DNA from: an uncultured Actinotalea sp.
Lineage (GTDB): Bacteria; Actinomycetota; Actinomycetes; Actinomycetales; Cellulomonadaceae
Direction: 5' to 3'
Assembly (NCBI RefSeq): GCF_946885855.1
Contig: NZ_CAMPHH010000014.1
Span: 1-22,836, forward strand
DNA: 22,836 bases
Shown one piece after another: positions 9,169-18,944 of the stretch (position 1 is its first letter; the number at the start of each line of letters is the position of its first letter). The notes under the pieces are model-generated. The model ran no database searches. It saw only the letters and a program-made list of their open reading frames with translations, and had not been told where the DNA came from. The translations under genes and the position numbers were made by a program.

Positions 9169-11277
9169 CTAGATATCGAGGAAACGAACGTCCTTGGCGT
9201 TGCGCTGGATGAAGCTGCGGCGGCTCTCGACGTCCTCCCCCATGAGGATGGAGAAGATCTCGTCGGCCGCGGCCGCGTCGTCGAGGTTGACCTGCCGCAG
9301 GGTGCGGTGCTCCGGGTCCATGGTCGTCTCCCACAGCTCCGAGTAGTCCATCTCGCCCAGGCCCTTGTAGCGCTGGATCCCGTTCTCCTTCGGGATCCGC
9401 CGGCCGGCGGCAAGCCCCTCCTGGAGCATCGCGTCGCGCTCGCGGTCCGAGTACACGTAGTCGTGCGGCGCGTTGGACCACTTGAGGCGGTACAGCGGGG
9501 GCTGCGCCAGGTAGACGTGGCCCTCCTTGATGAGGTCCGGCATGTACCGGAACAGCAGCGTCAGCAGGAGCGTCGAGATGTGCTGGCCGTCGACGTCCGC
9601 GTCCGCCATCAGGACGATCTTGTGATAGCGCAGCTTGGTGATGTCGAAGTCCTCGCCGATGCCGGTGCCGAACGCCGTGATGAGCGCCTGGACCTCGGCG
9701 TTGCCGAGCGCCCGGTCCAGCCGGGCCCGCTCGACGTTGAGGATCTTGCCGCGGATCGGGAGGATCGCCTGGGTCCGGGGGTTGCGGCCGCGCACCGCCG
9801 AGCCGCCCGCCGAGTCGCCCTCGACGATGAAGATCTCGCACTCCTCCGCCTTGTTCGACTGGCAGTCACGCAGCTTGCCCGGCATGCCGCCGGACTCCAG
9901 CAGGCCCTTGCGGCGGGTGGCCTCGCGGGCCTTGCGCGCAGCCATGCGCGCCGCCGACGCCTGGATCGCCTTGCGGATGACGTCCCGCGCCTCGTTGGGG
10001 TGGGAGTCGAGCCAGTCGGTGAGCTGCTCGTTGACGACCTTCTGCACGAAGGTCTTCGCCTCGGTGTTGCCGAGCTTGGTCTTCGTCTGGCCCTCGAACT
10101 GCGGCTCGCCGAGCTTGACGGAGATGACGGCGGTGAGCCCCTCCCGGACGTCGTCGCCGGTGAGGTTCTCCTCCTTCTCCTTGAGGATGTTCTTGTCGCG
10201 CGCGTAGCGGTTGACCAGCGACGTCAGCGCGGCGCGGAACCCCTCCTCGTGCGTGCCGCCCTCGGTCGTGGAGATCGTGTTCGCGTAGGTGTGCACCGAC
10301 TCCGAGTACGCGCCGGTCCACTGCATCGCGATCTCGACGGACACCTTGCGGGTCGTGTCCTCGGCCTCGAAGTCGATGACCTCGGGGTGGACGAGCTCGA
10401 CCTTCTTCGCGCCGTTGAGGTGCTTGACGTAGTCGACCAGCCCGCCGTCGTAGCGGTAGGTGACCGTGCGCTGGTGCAGGGGCGCGCCGCCGTCGGCCGC
10501 GGCGTCCTGCTCCTGGCCGGCCGAGCTCGGCTCGGTGACCTCGTCCTCGGTGCCGGTGTGCTGCGGACGCTCGTCGGTCAGCGTGATCTGCAGGCCCTTG
10601 TTGAGGAACGCCATCTGCTGGAACCGCGCGCGCAGCGTCTCGAAGTCGTAGTCGACCGTCTCGAAGATGGAGTCGTCCGCGTAGAAGACCTGCGTGGTCC
10701 CCGTGTCCTCCGTCGCCTCGAGGCGCTGGAGCTCGCCCACCGGCTTGCCGCCGTCGGCGAACTCCTGCCGCCACGTGTACCCGTCCCGCTTGACGGTCGT
10801 GACGACGCGGCTGGACAGGGCGTTGACCACGGAGATGCCGACGCCGTGCAGACCGCCCGAGACCGCGTACCCACCGCCACCGAACTTGCCGCCGGCGTGC
10901 AGGATCGTCATGACGACCTCGACCGTGGGCCGGCCCTCGGTCGGGTGGATCGCCACGGGGATGCCGCGGCCGTCGTCGGTGACCCGCACGCCGCCGTCCG
11001 CCTGGAGCACCACCTCGATGTGGTCGCAGTAGCCGGCGAGCGCCTCGTCGACGGAGTTGTCGACCACCTCGTAGACGAGGTGGTGCAGACCACGGGGCCC
11101 GGTCGAGCCGATGTACATGCCGGGGCGCTTGCGGACGGCCTCGAGGCCCTCCAGGACCGTGATGTTGCTCGCGTCGTAGCCGTTGTCCCGGCGCACCGGT
11201 GCGGCGGTGGGGGTGTCCGGCTTCTCGAGGGTGCTGTCGTGGTCGTCCTGCGGGGTCGTCGCGCTCTGGTCAGCCAC
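9169..11277 (-). CDS. gyrB: DNA gyrase subunit B
   Basis: ATPase subunit of DNA gyrase, 702 residues. The GHKL ATP-binding motifs are [12 protein letters not shown] (71-82), DDGRGIPV (101-108) and [13 protein letters not shown] (141-153). The TOPRIM domain has EGDSAGGSA (486-494; Glu486) and [10 protein letters not shown] (557-566), which bind Mg2+. [10 protein letters not shown] (507-516) and YKGLGEM (637-643) are conserved. An acidic, low-complexity insertion of about 30 residues (about 238-268) lies in the transducer region, where actinobacterial GyrB proteins vary. I chose GTG 11277: it gives a short Asp/Thr-rich N-terminus before the conserved [18 protein letters not shown], and AAGGAG lies 11 nt upstream. 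The frame runs on to 11550, but that extension is arginine/proline-rich and non-homologous in character. It is separated by 303 bp from the dnaN-recF cluster, so it likely has its own promoter. Confidence 0.98.
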   Translation of the reverse strand: MADQSATTPQDDHDSTLEKPDTPTAAPVRRDNGYDASNITVLEGLEAVRKRPGMYIGSTGPRGLHHLVYEVVDNSVDEALAGYCDHIEVVLQADGGVRVTDDGRGIPVAIHPTEGRPTVEVVMTILHAGGKFGGGGYAVSGGLHGVGISVVNALSSRVVTTVKRDGYTWRQEFADGGKPVGELQRLEATEDTGTTQVFYADDSIFETVDYDFETLRARFQQMAFLNKGLQITLTDERPQHTGTEDEVTEPSSAGQEQDAAADGGAPLHQRTVTYRYDGGLVDYVKHLNGAKKVELVHPEVIDFEAEDTTRKVSVEIAMQWTGAYSESVHTYANTISTTEGGTHEEGFRAALTSLVNRYARDKNILKEKEENLTGDDVREGLTAVISVKLGEPQFEGQTKTKLGNTEAKTFVQKVVNEQLTDWLDSHPNEARDVIRKAIQASAARMAARKAREATRRKGLLESGGMPGKLRDCQSNKAEECEIFIVEGDSAGGSAVRGRNPRTQAILPIRGKILNVERARLDRALGNAEVQALITAFGTGIGEDFDITKLRYHKIVLMADADVDGQHISTLLLTLLFRYMPDLIKEGHVYLAQPPLYRLKWSNAPHDYVYSDRERDAMLQEGLAAGRRIPKENGIQRYKGLGEMDYSELWETTMDPEHRTLRQVNLDDAAAADEIFSILMGEDVESRRSFIQRNAKDVRFLDI

Positions 11278-11434
11278 GGGCCGGGATGCTCCTTCGAGGT
11301 CGCGCGCGGGGAGTCCGCGTCGCACAAGGCTTCCTGGCCGTCGCGGGGAGGAGGACCCGCACACGGGCGACCACGCGGGGCGCGGCGCCGGACGGCTCCT
11401 CCGGCGCTGCGGAGCACCAGGAATGACAGCCGTC

Positions 11435-11440
11435 AGTCTA
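11435..11440 (-). promoter_or_regulatory. Candidate -10 element for gyrB
   Basis: TAGACT on the minus strand fits the TANNNT consensus of actinobacterial promoters and is the best such hexamer in the gyrB upstream gap. There is no recognisable -35 at 16-18 bp, so this is tentative. Confidence 0.3.
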
Positions 11441-11495
11441 CCCTGTCGTGCCCCTCTCACGGCCCTGTGCACACCGTGGAGCCGCGATCGGGACG

Positions 11496-11510
11496 ACCGG
11501 GTGACCCGGT
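11496..11510. terminator. Small hairpin after DUF721, possible terminator
   Basis: Six-bp perfect stem ACCGGG/CCCGGT with a three-base loop, 71 bp past the DUF721 stop. It has no T-tract and is short, so termination is uncertain. Confidence 0.3.
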
Positions 11511-11580
11511 GGTGGCGGGGGGCGTGTGCGGGCCTCCCAGCGGCGTCCACGGGCCTGATCTCTCCCGGTCGCCCCGGCGG

Positions 11581-12144
11581 TCAGCCGTAGGTGTCCCGCG
11601 GACCGCGCCCGACGACGCGCCGCTGTCCCCGACCCCAGCGCGGAGCCGCCGGGCCGAGGACCTTGACGTCCTGCACGACGTCCGGGCCGAGCTCCGCCGC
11701 GAGCCGTTGCAGCAGCTGCGGGGCCAGGAGCCGCACCTGCGTCGCCCACGCCGTGGAGTCGGTGCGCACGACGAGCAGGCCGTCGTCGAACGTCTCGGGC
11801 GTGCAGTGCTCGGCCACCTGGTCGCCGACGACCTCCCGCCACCGCCCGACGACGCCGCCGACGGACAGCTCCGCCGACCACCCGCGCTCGGTCGCGAGCC
11901 GAGCCAGGGCGTCCCCGACGAGCGCGGGGTCCCGGCCGTCCCGCGCCGCCGAGGACAGCTGCACCTCGGACGGTCGCCCGCGCCGCCGGACCGGCGCTCC
12001 CGGTCGCAGCCCGCGCGCCTCCGCCGCGGCCCGTGCCCGGTTCAGCGCCGCCAGGGCGACCGCCGACGCCGGCGTCCCGCCGATCCGCTCGTGCACGGGC
12101 CGGTCCACGCCGGGCCGGTCCACGGCGGCGCGCTCAGCGGACAC
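11581..12144 (-). CDS. DUF721 / DciA-type helicase-associated protein
   Basis: A 187-residue protein with a C-terminal DUF721 domain (about 94-163): [16 protein letters not shown] (99-114), then [19 protein letters not shown] (122-140). DUF721 is also called DciA, and family members are thought to help load or activate the replicative helicase DnaB in bacteria lacking DnaC. That role is family knowledge, not shown here. The N-terminal 90 residues are Ala/Arg-rich, with a basic patch VRRRGRPSE (52-60) typical of actinobacterial members. It begins at GTG 12144, overlapping the recF stop by 11 bp, which points to translational coupling. It is last in the dnaN-gnd-recF-DUF721 series. Confidence 0.9.
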   Translation of the reverse strand: MSAERAAVDRPGVDRPVHERIGGTPASAVALAALNRARAAAEARGLRPGAPVRRRGRPSEVQLSSAARDGRDPALVGDALARLATERGWSAELSVGGVVGRWREVVGDQVAEHCTPETFDDGLLVVRTDSTAWATQVRLLAPQLLQRLAAELGPDVVQDVKVLGPAAPRWGRGQRRVVGRGPRDTYG

Positions 12145-13384
12145 GGGTGACCGCCCCGCCCATGACGTCCCACCGGGCGCCCTCGAGCTCCTCGGGCACG
12201 TCCTCGGCCACCGCCGCGGTCACCAGCACCTGCTCGGCCCGCGCGACGAGCCCGGCGAGCCGACGACGGCGCCGGGAGTCCAGCTCCGCGAAGACGTCGT
12301 CGAGGACCAGCACCGGCTCGCTGCCCTCGTCCCACGAGGAGATGCCTCCGGCCGTGTCGTCGTCAGGGGTGCCGTGGGTGAGCAGCTGGTACGAGCCCAG
12401 CCGCAGCGCGAGCGCCATGGACCACGACTCGCCGTGGCTCGCGAAGCCCTTGGCCGGCAGGCCGCCCAGGCTGAGCACCAGGTCGTCGCGGTGCGGCCCG
12501 ACGAGGTTGACGCCCCGCTCGATCTCCTGGCGCCGCAGCCGGCTCAGCGCCTCGAGGAGCTGCGCCTCGAGGAGCTCGGTCGAGGCGCCCCGGTGGGGGA
12601 CCCCGGGCTCGCTGCGGGTGACCGGACCGCTCGAGCGGCCGCGGTCGTCGTCGTCGGCGCTCGCCTCGAGGGACGACCGGTAGCCGACGACGGCGGCGCC
12701 CTGACCCTCGGAGACCTGTTCGTACGCGGCGGCGACGTGCGGACGGAGCTGGTCCACGAGGCGGATCCGGGCCGCGAGCACCTGCGCGCCGAGCTGCGCG
12801 AGCTTGGCGTCCCAGACGTCGAGGGTGCGCAGGTCCGGGGCCTCGTCCCCGGCCGGGCGGCGGCCGCGCCGGGCACCCCCTGCCGACTTCAGCAGCGCAC
12901 CGCGCTGGCGCAGGATCCGGTCGTAGTCGCCGAGGACGGCCGCCATGCGCGGCGCGACCTGCACGACGAGCTCGTCGAGGAACCGCCGTCGGCCGTCCGG
13001 ATCCCCCTTGACCAGCGCCAGGTCCTCCGGCGCGAACAGGACGGTGCGCAGGATGCCGAGCACGTCGCGCGGCCGGCGCACCGGGGCGCGGTTCACCTGG
13101 GCCCGGTTCGCGCGGCCCGGGTTGATCTCGAGCTCGACGAGGCTCGACCGGTCACCGCGGACGGCACGCAGCCGGACGACGGCGCGCGCGGCCCCGGCCC
13201 GGACGAGCGCCGCGTCGGTGGCGACACGGTGGCTGCCCAGCGTCGCGACGTACCCGATCGCCTCGACGAGGTTCGTTTTCCCCTGACCGTTCGGACCCAC
13301 GAGGGCGCTGACGCCGGGCTCCAGCGCGAGGTCGACCTGCTCGTAGGACCGGAAGTCCGTCAGGGACAGGTGGCTGACGTGCAC
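12134..13384 (-). CDS. recF: DNA replication and repair protein RecF
   Basis: SMC-like ATPase that, with RecO and RecR, loads RecA at single-strand gaps. The 416-residue protein has Walker A GPNGQGKT (30-37), an [17 protein letters not shown] segment (106-122), GPHRDDL (296-302), the ABC-type signature in its actinobacterial form [15 protein letters not shown] (316-330), and Walker [14 protein letters not shown] (357-369). An Asp/Gly/Ser-rich insertion (about 240-268) is probably a surface loop. Translation starts at GTG 13384 with only a weak purine-rich GAGAG upstream, and lies 42 bp past the gnd stop, so it may depend on coupling. Its end overlaps DUF721. Confidence 0.98.
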   Translation of the reverse strand: MHVSHLSLTDFRSYEQVDLALEPGVSALVGPNGQGKTNLVEAIGYVATLGSHRVATDAALVRAGAARAVVRLRAVRGDRSSLVELEINPGRANRAQVNRAPVRRPRDVLGILRTVLFAPEDLALVKGDPDGRRRFLDELVVQVAPRMAAVLGDYDRILRQRGALLKSAGGARRGRRPAGDEAPDLRTLDVWDAKLAQLGAQVLAARIRLVDQLRPHVAAAYEQVSEGQGAAVVGYRSSLEASADDDDRGRSSGPVTRSEPGVPHRGASTELLEAQLLEALSRLRRQEIERGVNLVGPHRDDLVLSLGGLPAKGFASHGESWSMALALRLGSYQLLTHGTPDDDTAGGISSWDEGSEPVLVLDDVFAELDSRRRRRLAGLVARAEQVLVTAAVAEDVPEELEGARWDVMGGAVTRVR

Positions 13385-13426
13385 GCTCGCTCTCTCGGTC
13401 GGTGCCGGCCGGGGGTGGTCCGGGCG

Positions 13427-14320
<894 letters not shown>

Positions 14321-14330
14321 GGGCGATCTC

Positions 14331-15461
14331 CTAGGAGGCGAAGCGGATGGGCACCAGGAGGTACCGGTACCCCTTGTCGTCGTCCCCCTCGAGCGAGTCC
14401 TGCCCGGTGAACTCCACCGGCTTGTTCGGGTGGGTGAAGGACATCCGCACGAAGTCCGTGTCGAGCGCGCCCAGCCCGTCGAGCAGGAACTGCGGGTTGA
14501 ACGCGACCGTGATGTCCTCACCCGTGAGGGCGGCCTCGAGGGCCTCGGACGCCTGGGCATCATCACCCTGACCGGCGTCGAGCACCACCTGGCCCTCGCT
14601 GAACGCGAGCCGGATGGGGGTGTTGCGCTCGGCGACGAGCGACACGCGCCGGGCGGCCTCGACGAGCACCTGCTTGGGCACGACGGCGTGGATCGGCGTC
14701 TCGTCGGGGAAGAGCCGGCGCACGGCCGGGTACTCGCCGTCGACGAGCAGCGACGTGGTGTGCCGGCCGCCCGCCTCGAAGCCGATGAGGTCCACCCCCG
14801 CGCCCGTCGACAGGGCGACGGCGACGCGGTCCGAACCGCCGAGCGACTTCGCGGCGTCGGAGAGCGTCCGGGCTCGCACGAGGGCCGTGGCGGCGTAGTC
14901 CGGCGACGACGGCGTCCAGCTGAGCTCGCGCAGGGCGAGGCGGTACCGGTCGGTGGCGAGCATGGTGATCCGCTCGCCCGCGATCTCGACCCGGACGCCG
15001 GTCAGCAGGGGCAGGGTGTCGTCGCGGGAGGCGGCGACGGTCACCTGGGCGACCGCCGCGGTGAGCTCGTCCCCGGCGATGCTGCCGACGACCTCGGGCA
15101 TCGCGGGCAGGGCGGGGTAGTCCTCCACCGGCATGGTCAGCAGCGAGAACCGGCTCGCGCCGCAGGTGACGGTCACCTTGGTGCCGTCCAGGACCACGTC
15201 GACCGGCTTGGCGGGCAGCGCCCGGGAGATCTCCGCGAGCAGGCGGCCCGAGACGAGCACGGTGCCCGGCTCGGTGACGTCCGCGGCGATCTCCGAGCGG
15301 GCGGAGACCTCGTAGTCGAAGCTCGAGAGCTGGACGACCCCGCTGGTGTCGGCTGCGAGGCGGACGCCGGCGAGGACCGGGACCGGTGGACGGGTCGGCA
15401 GCGATCGCGCGGTCCACGTGACCGCCTCCGCGAGCACGTCACGCTCGACCCTGAACCTCAT
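14331..15461 (-). CDS. dnaN: DNA polymerase III beta sliding clamp
   Basis: Ring-shaped dimer that tethers DNA polymerase III and other replication and repair enzymes to DNA. The 376-residue length matches the family, with three clamp folds. Recognisable segments are MRFRVERDVLAEAV (1-14), SGRLLAEISRALP (71-83), TDRYRLALRE (170-179), GEYPAVRRLFP, and the C-terminal YLLVPIRF that helps form the ligand pocket. ATG 15461 is preceded by AGGAGG seven bases upstream. It is the first gene left of oriC and heads the dnaN-gnd-recF-DUF721 cluster, co-directional with the leftward fork. Confidence 0.98.
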   Translation of the reverse strand: MRFRVERDVLAEAVTWTARSLPTRPPVPVLAGVRLAADTSGVVQLSSFDYEVSARSEIAADVTEPGTVLVSGRLLAEISRALPAKPVDVVLDGTKVTVTCGASRFSLLTMPVEDYPALPAMPEVVGSIAGDELTAAVAQVTVAASRDDTLPLLTGVRVEIAGERITMLATDRYRLALRELSWTPSSPDYAATALVRARTLSDAAKSLGGSDRVAVALSTGAGVDLIGFEAGGRHTTSLLVDGEYPAVRRLFPDETPIHAVVPKQVLVEAARRVSLVAERNTPIRLAFSEGQVVLDAGQGDDAQASEALEAALTGEDITVAFNPQFLLDGLGALDTDFVRMSFTHPNKPVEFTGQDSLEGDDDKGYRYLLVPIRFAS

Positions 15462-16093
15462 CGCTCATCCTCCTGCTTGTCCGACCCCCCGTGGCGCGCG
15501 TCGCGCGGACCTCCGACCCGCTCGTGGCGCTGTGAGGTCGACGCGGTCGCCCCCGCCCGGCAGGTGGTGACCCAGTGATCCGTGTGAACAGTACGCGAGC
15601 GGCCCACGCCGCCGCGCCCGTCCCACGCGGACGGGACGGACGGCGCCGTCGTCGGTGGTCGTCCTCGCCCGATGCTCGGCCGAGGCACAGCCATGAAGGC
15701 GTTGTGGATCGGGAAGAGGGAGATCAGTCGTCCTCGTCATCGGTGCTGTGGACACTGTGGACGAGGATCGTCCGTGCTGGTCGCAGCCCTCGACGGGGTG
15801 TGGACGTGGTGTCGACGGCGCTGTCGACGACAGAGGGCTCCCGTGGACGGGAACGCTTCGTCCACGAGGCGTCCCCGGGAAGCACAGGTGGCGTCCACAT
15901 GAACGCTGCGTGTCGTCCACCGTCCTCCACAGCCCTTTCCACAGGTGTGCACAGCACGATCGTCGTGACGACGGCACGCCGACCACGCGGCGGACGGCGG
16001 GCCGACGGCCGGGACCGACCGCGATCGCACACTCGACACGAGCCGGGTGTCACCCGGATGGAGCACTCGCGCGGCCTGCCCGTGGTGGTGACG
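15462..16093. other. oriC: Chromosomal replication origin oriC
   Basis: The 632-bp gene-free dnaN-dnaA gap holds many near matches to the actinobacterial DnaA box TTGTCCACA. Minus-strand boxes: 15583-15591 (7/9), 15747-15755 (8/9), 15756-15764 (8/9, directly abutting) and 15799-15807 (7/9). Plus-strand boxes: 15858-15866, 15891-15899, 15913-15921, 15923-15931 and 15935-15943 (all 7/9). TGTGCACAG at 15946 is a further 7/9 site, and 15703-15711 is weaker. No box is perfect. The groups face opposite ways, switching between 15807 and 15858. No strongly AT-rich unwinding element is visible; 15690-15745 is the least GC-rich stretch of note. The dnaN promoter must also lie here, but I could not place it firmly. 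Confidence 0.93.
16043..16057. other. Perfect palindrome downstream of dnaA
   Basis: CCGGGTG-T-CACCCGG is a 7-bp inverted repeat around one T, 36 bp past the dnaA stop, at the dnaA-proximal edge of oriC. As RNA it could form a short hairpin and help end dnaA transcription; as DNA it could be a protein site. Neither is established. Confidence 0.35.
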
Positions 16094-17572
16094 TCAGCCG
16101 CGGTGCTGCTGCTTGATGCGGTTCGTCAGCTCCGTGACCTGGTTGTAGATCGAGCGACGCTCGGCCATGAGCTCGCGGATCTTGCGGTTGGCGTGCATGA
16201 CCGTCGTGTGGTCGCGGCCGCCGAACTGCTGGCCGATCTTCGGCAGGCTCATCTCCGTGAGCTCCCGGCACAGGTACATGGCGATCTGGCGCGCCGTGAC
16301 CAGGACCCGGGACCGCGAGGACCCGCACAGGTCGTCGATGGTCAGGCCGAAGTAGTTGGCGGTCTGGGCGATGATCGCGGCGGCCGTGATCTCGGCCGTG
16401 TCGTCGTCGGTGATGAGGTCCTTGAGCACGATCTCGGCGAGGGCGAGGTCGACGCTCTGACGATTGAGGTTGGCGAAGGCCGTCACCCGGATGAGCGCGC
16501 CCTCGAGCTCGCGGATGTTCGTGGAGATCTTCGACGCGATGTACTCGAGGACCTCGTCCGGCGCCTGCAGCCGCTCGTTGGCGGCCTTCTTGCGCAGGAT
16601 CGCGATGCGGGTCTCGAGGTCCGGCGGCTGCACGTCGGTGATGAGGCCCCACTCGAACCGGGAGCGCATCCGGTCCTCGAAGCCGTTGAGCTGCTTGGGC
16701 GGGAGGTCGGACGTGATGACGACCTGCTTGTTCGCGTTGTGCAGCGTGTTGAACGTGTGGAAGAACTCCTCCATCGTCTGTTCCTTGCCCTGCAGGAACT
16801 GGATGTCGTCGACGAGGAGGACGTCCACCTCGCGGTAGCGACGCTGGAAGGCGCCCGCCTTGCCCTCGCCGATGGAGTTGATGAAGTCGTTCGTGAACTC
16901 CTCCGAGTTCACGTAGCGCACCCGCACACCGGAGTACAGCGACTGCGCGTAGTGGCCGATGGCGTGGAGCAGGTGCGTCTTGCCGAGCCCGGAGTCCCCG
17001 TAGATGAACAGGGGGTTGTAGGCCTTGGCCGGGGCCTCGGCGACCGCCACCGCCGCGGCGTGGGCGAAGCGGTTCGACGACCCGATGACGAACGTCTCGA
17101 AGAGGTACTTGGGGTTGAGACGCGCCGGCTCGGCCTGGACGACCGTGCCGGGGCGACGCCGGCCGGCATAGGCGCGGTCGTCGAAGCGGCCGAGGTCGTC
17201 CTCGACCGCCCGGAGCACCCGGGCGTCGTCGTCGGCGTCGTCCAGCGGGACCTCGGAGGTCCCGAACGGTTCCGCGCGCCCGGTGGTGACCGGGGCGTCG
17301 TCGTCGAGGGCGGGGTCCACCATGACGGCGAAGCGCGCGTCCATGCCGAGCGTGCGGCTCAAGGCGGCGGTGAGCTCCGGTCGCGCGCGCGTCTCGAGGT
17401 ACTCCTTGGTGAAGTCGTTCCCGACGCCGAGCAGGACCGTCCCGTCGAGCAGGCCCATCGGTCGGGCGAGCCGGATGAACGCGAGCTGCTGCTGCGAGGC
17501 GACGCCGGCACCGGCGAGGTGGTCGACGGCCCGCCCCCAGACCTCGGCGATCGAGTCGTCCTGCCCTGTCAC
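16094..17572 (-). CDS. dnaA: Chromosomal replication initiator protein DnaA
   Basis: AAA+ ATPase that binds DnaA boxes, unwinds oriC and recruits the helicase. It is 492 residues long. Domain I (about 1-80) includes [12 protein letters not shown] and the [13 protein letters not shown] segment. An Asp-rich linker (about 88-150) follows. Domain III has Walker [11 protein letters not shown] (191-200), Walker [16 protein letters not shown] (251-265) and the RFEWGL arginine region (305-310). Domain IV ends with the DnaA signature [15 protein letters not shown] (451-465), which contacts the box. I chose GTG 17572: GGGGAG lies seven bases upstream and the N-terminus fits domain I. It is head-on to the rightward fork, as usual for this layout. 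DnaA-box-like sites upstream (17669-17689) suggest autoregulation. Confidence 0.99.
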   Translation of the reverse strand: MTGQDDSIAEVWGRAVDHLAGAGVASQQQLAFIRLARPMGLLDGTVLLGVGNDFTKEYLETRARPELTAALSRTLGMDARFAVMVDPALDDDAPVTTGRAEPFGTSEVPLDDADDDARVLRAVEDDLGRFDDRAYAGRRRPGTVVQAEPARLNPKYLFETFVIGSSNRFAHAAAVAVAEAPAKAYNPLFIYGDSGLGKTHLLHAIGHYAQSLYSGVRVRYVNSEEFTNDFINSIGEGKAGAFQRRYREVDVLLVDDIQFLQGKEQTMEEFFHTFNTLHNANKQVVITSDLPPKQLNGFEDRMRSRFEWGLITDVQPPDLETRIAILRKKAANERLQAPDEVLEYIASKISTNIRELEGALIRVTAFANLNRQSVDLALAEIVLKDLITDDDTAEITAAAIIAQTANYFGLTIDDLCGSSRSRVLVTARQIAMYLCRELTEMSLPKIGQQFGGRDHTTVMHANRKIRELMAERRSIYNQVTELTNRIKQQHRG

Positions 17573-17668
17573 CAGTTGACTCCCCGATGCGATGCGTGGT
17601 CCGTGCCGTGGGGTCCGCGGCGTGGCGGCAGGCCCCTTCAGAGGACCGCAGTGTGGCACGACCGGCCA

Positions 17669-17689
17669 TGATCCACACAGTTCTCCACA
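17669..17689 (+). promoter_or_regulatory. DnaA-box pair upstream of dnaA
   Basis: TTCTCCACA (17681-17689) matches TTGTCCACA at 8 of 9 positions, and TGATCCACA (17669-17677) is a weaker match with the full CCACA core. They lie about 97-117 bp before the dnaA start, consistent with the known autoregulation of dnaA by DnaA. TCGTCCACG at 17810 is a third, weak candidate. Confidence 0.55.
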
Positions 17690-17868
17690 GCCTGTGCGCA
17701 TCGGGTGCCGCGCAGCGCCGCGCAACCCGGGACATCCTGCACGGCGTGTCGCCGCAGTGGCGATAGGCCGTTCGGGTCACACTGATAGGTCGATCGACGG
17801 GGCTCCGGCTCGTCCACGCGGCTCGCGGCGACGTGACGCCACGCGACCCGGGACGGCCCGTGGGCGGT

Positions 17869-17897
17869 TTGACCGTGCGCGCGGCGGCGCGTACCGT
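17869..17897 (+). promoter_or_regulatory. Promoter of the rpmH-rnpA-yidD-yidC-jag-rsmG operon
   Basis: TTGACC (17869-17874), an exact 17-bp spacer and TACCGT (17892-17897) closely fit the HrdB/SigA-type consensus. The predicted start near 17904 leaves a leader of about 147 nt before rpmH. It is the best-scoring promoter by eye in the window. Confidence 0.7.
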
Positions 17898-18050
17898 GAC
17901 ACAGCCGTTCTTCGCGGTCCCTCCTGCCTGCGCACGTTCGCGCGATCCTTAGCTCCGGGTCGCCGTCGCGCTGCGGCGGGAGCGCTGCCCGGGGACGCCG
18001 TGGATGTCCGTCCTCGCGACGGTGACGATGAACGAACCTTGGAGTCTGAC

Positions 18051-18188
18051 GTGTCGAAGCGCACCTTCCAGCCGAACAACCGGCGCCGGGCCAAGACCCA
18101 CGGCTTCCGCCTGCGCATGCGCACGCGTGCGGGCCGCGCGATCCTGGCCGCCCGTCGGCGCAAGGGTCGCACCGAGCTCTCCGCCTGA
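18051..18188 (+). CDS. rpmH: 50S ribosomal protein L34
   Basis: A 45-residue, strongly basic protein of the large ribosomal subunit. The whole family signature is present: [19 protein letters not shown] (1-19), then [19 protein letters not shown] (22-40). Length is standard. Translation starts at GTG 18051, preceded by GGAG six bases upstream. It heads the rightward operon, with rnpA beginning six bases after its stop. The rpmH-rnpA pairing is almost universal in bacteria. Confidence 0.99.
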   Translation: MSKRTFQPNNRRRAKTHGFRLRMRTRAGRAILAARRRKGRTELSA

Positions 18189-18194
18189 GTCCCG

Positions 18195-18587
18195 GTGCTG
18201 CCCGCCGCGCTGCGGATGCGTCGGTCCGACGAGTTCGCACGGACCATCCGCACCGGCGCGCGGGCAGGACGCAGCACGCTCGTCGTGCACTGCGTCGTCG
18301 ATCAGGACTGCGCCGTCGACTCCTCGGGGCACGACCCGCACGTCGGGTTCGTGGTCTCGAAGGCTGTCGGCGGCGCTGTCGTGCGTAACCGGGTCCGACG
18401 GCGCCTGCGCGGCGCCGTCCTCGAGCACCGCGAAGCGCTCCCGCCGGGCACCGACCTCGTCGTGCGTGCTCTGCCGCCCTCGGCGACGGCGCCGTACGCG
18501 ACGGTCCGCGACGAGCTGCGCTCCGCGCTCGGGAGTGCGCTGCGCCGGGCAGGTGCCGGACCTGCCGTGGCCCGGGGTGCATCGTGA
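18195..18587 (+). CDS. rnpA: Ribonuclease P protein component
   Basis: Protein subunit of RNase P, which assists the catalytic RNA in removing 5' leaders from tRNA precursors. The 130 residues include the family's RNR motif in [15 protein letters not shown] (59-73), which contacts the RNA subunit, plus an N-terminal [16 protein letters not shown] that helps bind the leader. [10 protein letters not shown] (50-59) is also typical. It starts at GTG 18195, six bases after rpmH, with no strong Shine-Dalgarno of its own, so coupling to rpmH is likely. Its stop overlaps the yidD start by four bases. Confidence 0.97.
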   Translation: MLPAALRMRRSDEFARTIRTGARAGRSTLVVHCVVDQDCAVDSSGHDPHVGFVVSKAVGGAVVRNRVRRRLRGAVLEHREALPPGTDLVVRALPPSATAPYATVRDELRSALGSALRRAGAGPAVARGAS

Positions 18588-18931
18588 CGACCTCCGCCAC
18601 GACGGCGGGACGTGATCGAGGCGCTCGCCGCGTCCTGGACGCCGTGGCACGGACCCCCCGGGCGCTGCTGCTCGGGCTGCTGTGGGTGTACCGGACGTTC
18701 GTCTCTCCCCTGACGGGCCCGACGTGCCGGTACTACCCGAGCTGTTCGGGCTACGCGGTGCTGGCGGTGCAGCGGCACGGCGCGCTCCGTGGTTCGTGGC
18801 TCGCGGCACGCCGGCTGGGGCGCTGCCACCCCTGGGCCGCCGGCGGGGTCGACGACGTCCCCCCGGCACGCGAACGACCCACGCCCCCGACGACCTCCGC
18901 CCGGCCGGCCGGGCACCTCCACCCCCGCTGA
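18584..18931 (+). CDS. yidD: Membrane protein insertion efficiency factor YidD
   Basis: Small membrane-associated protein thought to help YidC-dependent membrane insertion. The 115-residue protein has the DUF37/YidD core: [15 protein letters not shown] (32-46), [13 protein letters not shown] (47-59) with Cys48 and Cys54, [20 protein letters not shown] (65-84) with Cys81, then GGVDDVP. After about residue 93 the tail is Pro/Thr/Arg-rich and not conserved. It starts at GTG 18584, overlapping the rnpA stop by four bases (GTGA), and lies 13 bp before yidC. The order rnpA-yidD-yidC is conserved. Confidence 0.96.
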   Translation: MTTSATTAGRDRGARRVLDAVARTPRALLLGLLWVYRTFVSPLTGPTCRYYPSCSGYAVLAVQRHGALRGSWLAARRLGRCHPWAAGGVDDVPPARERPTPPTTSARPAGHLHPR

Positions 18932-18944
18932 GGAGCACCACCCG

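Larger units (their letters stand above)
11278..11580. other. Gene-free gap upstream of gyrB
   Basis: No convincing gene on either strand. It should hold the end of the dnaN-recF-DUF721 transcript and the gyrB promoter. The best -10 on the minus strand is TAGACT at 11435-11440, about 158 bp before the gyrB start, but no good -35 accompanies it. A small hairpin (ACCGGG-TGA-CCCGGT, 11496-11510) could terminate transcription from DUF721. Confidence 0.6.
17573..18050. other. Divergent dnaA-rpmH intergenic region
   Basis: A 478-bp gene-free gap holding the dnaA and rpmH control regions. It contains DnaA-box-like sites near dnaA, a direct repeat of GATAGG (17762 and 17785), the rpmH promoter at 17869-17897, and a leader of about 147 nt before rpmH that can form a nested stem (CCGGG 17955-17959 with CCCGG 17988-17992, enclosing CGCCG 17961-17965 with CGGCG 17974-17978). 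I could not locate the dnaA promoter with confidence. Confidence 0.7.

Noticed and set aside
11278..11550. N-terminal extension of GyrB to 11550
   Set aside because: Arg/Pro-rich sequence without similarity in style to GyrB; GTG 11277 has a Shine-Dalgarno and the expected N-terminus.
9307..12150. Long open frame antisense to gyrB and DUF721
   Set aside because: Same shadow effect; it crosses several real genes and an intergenic gap.
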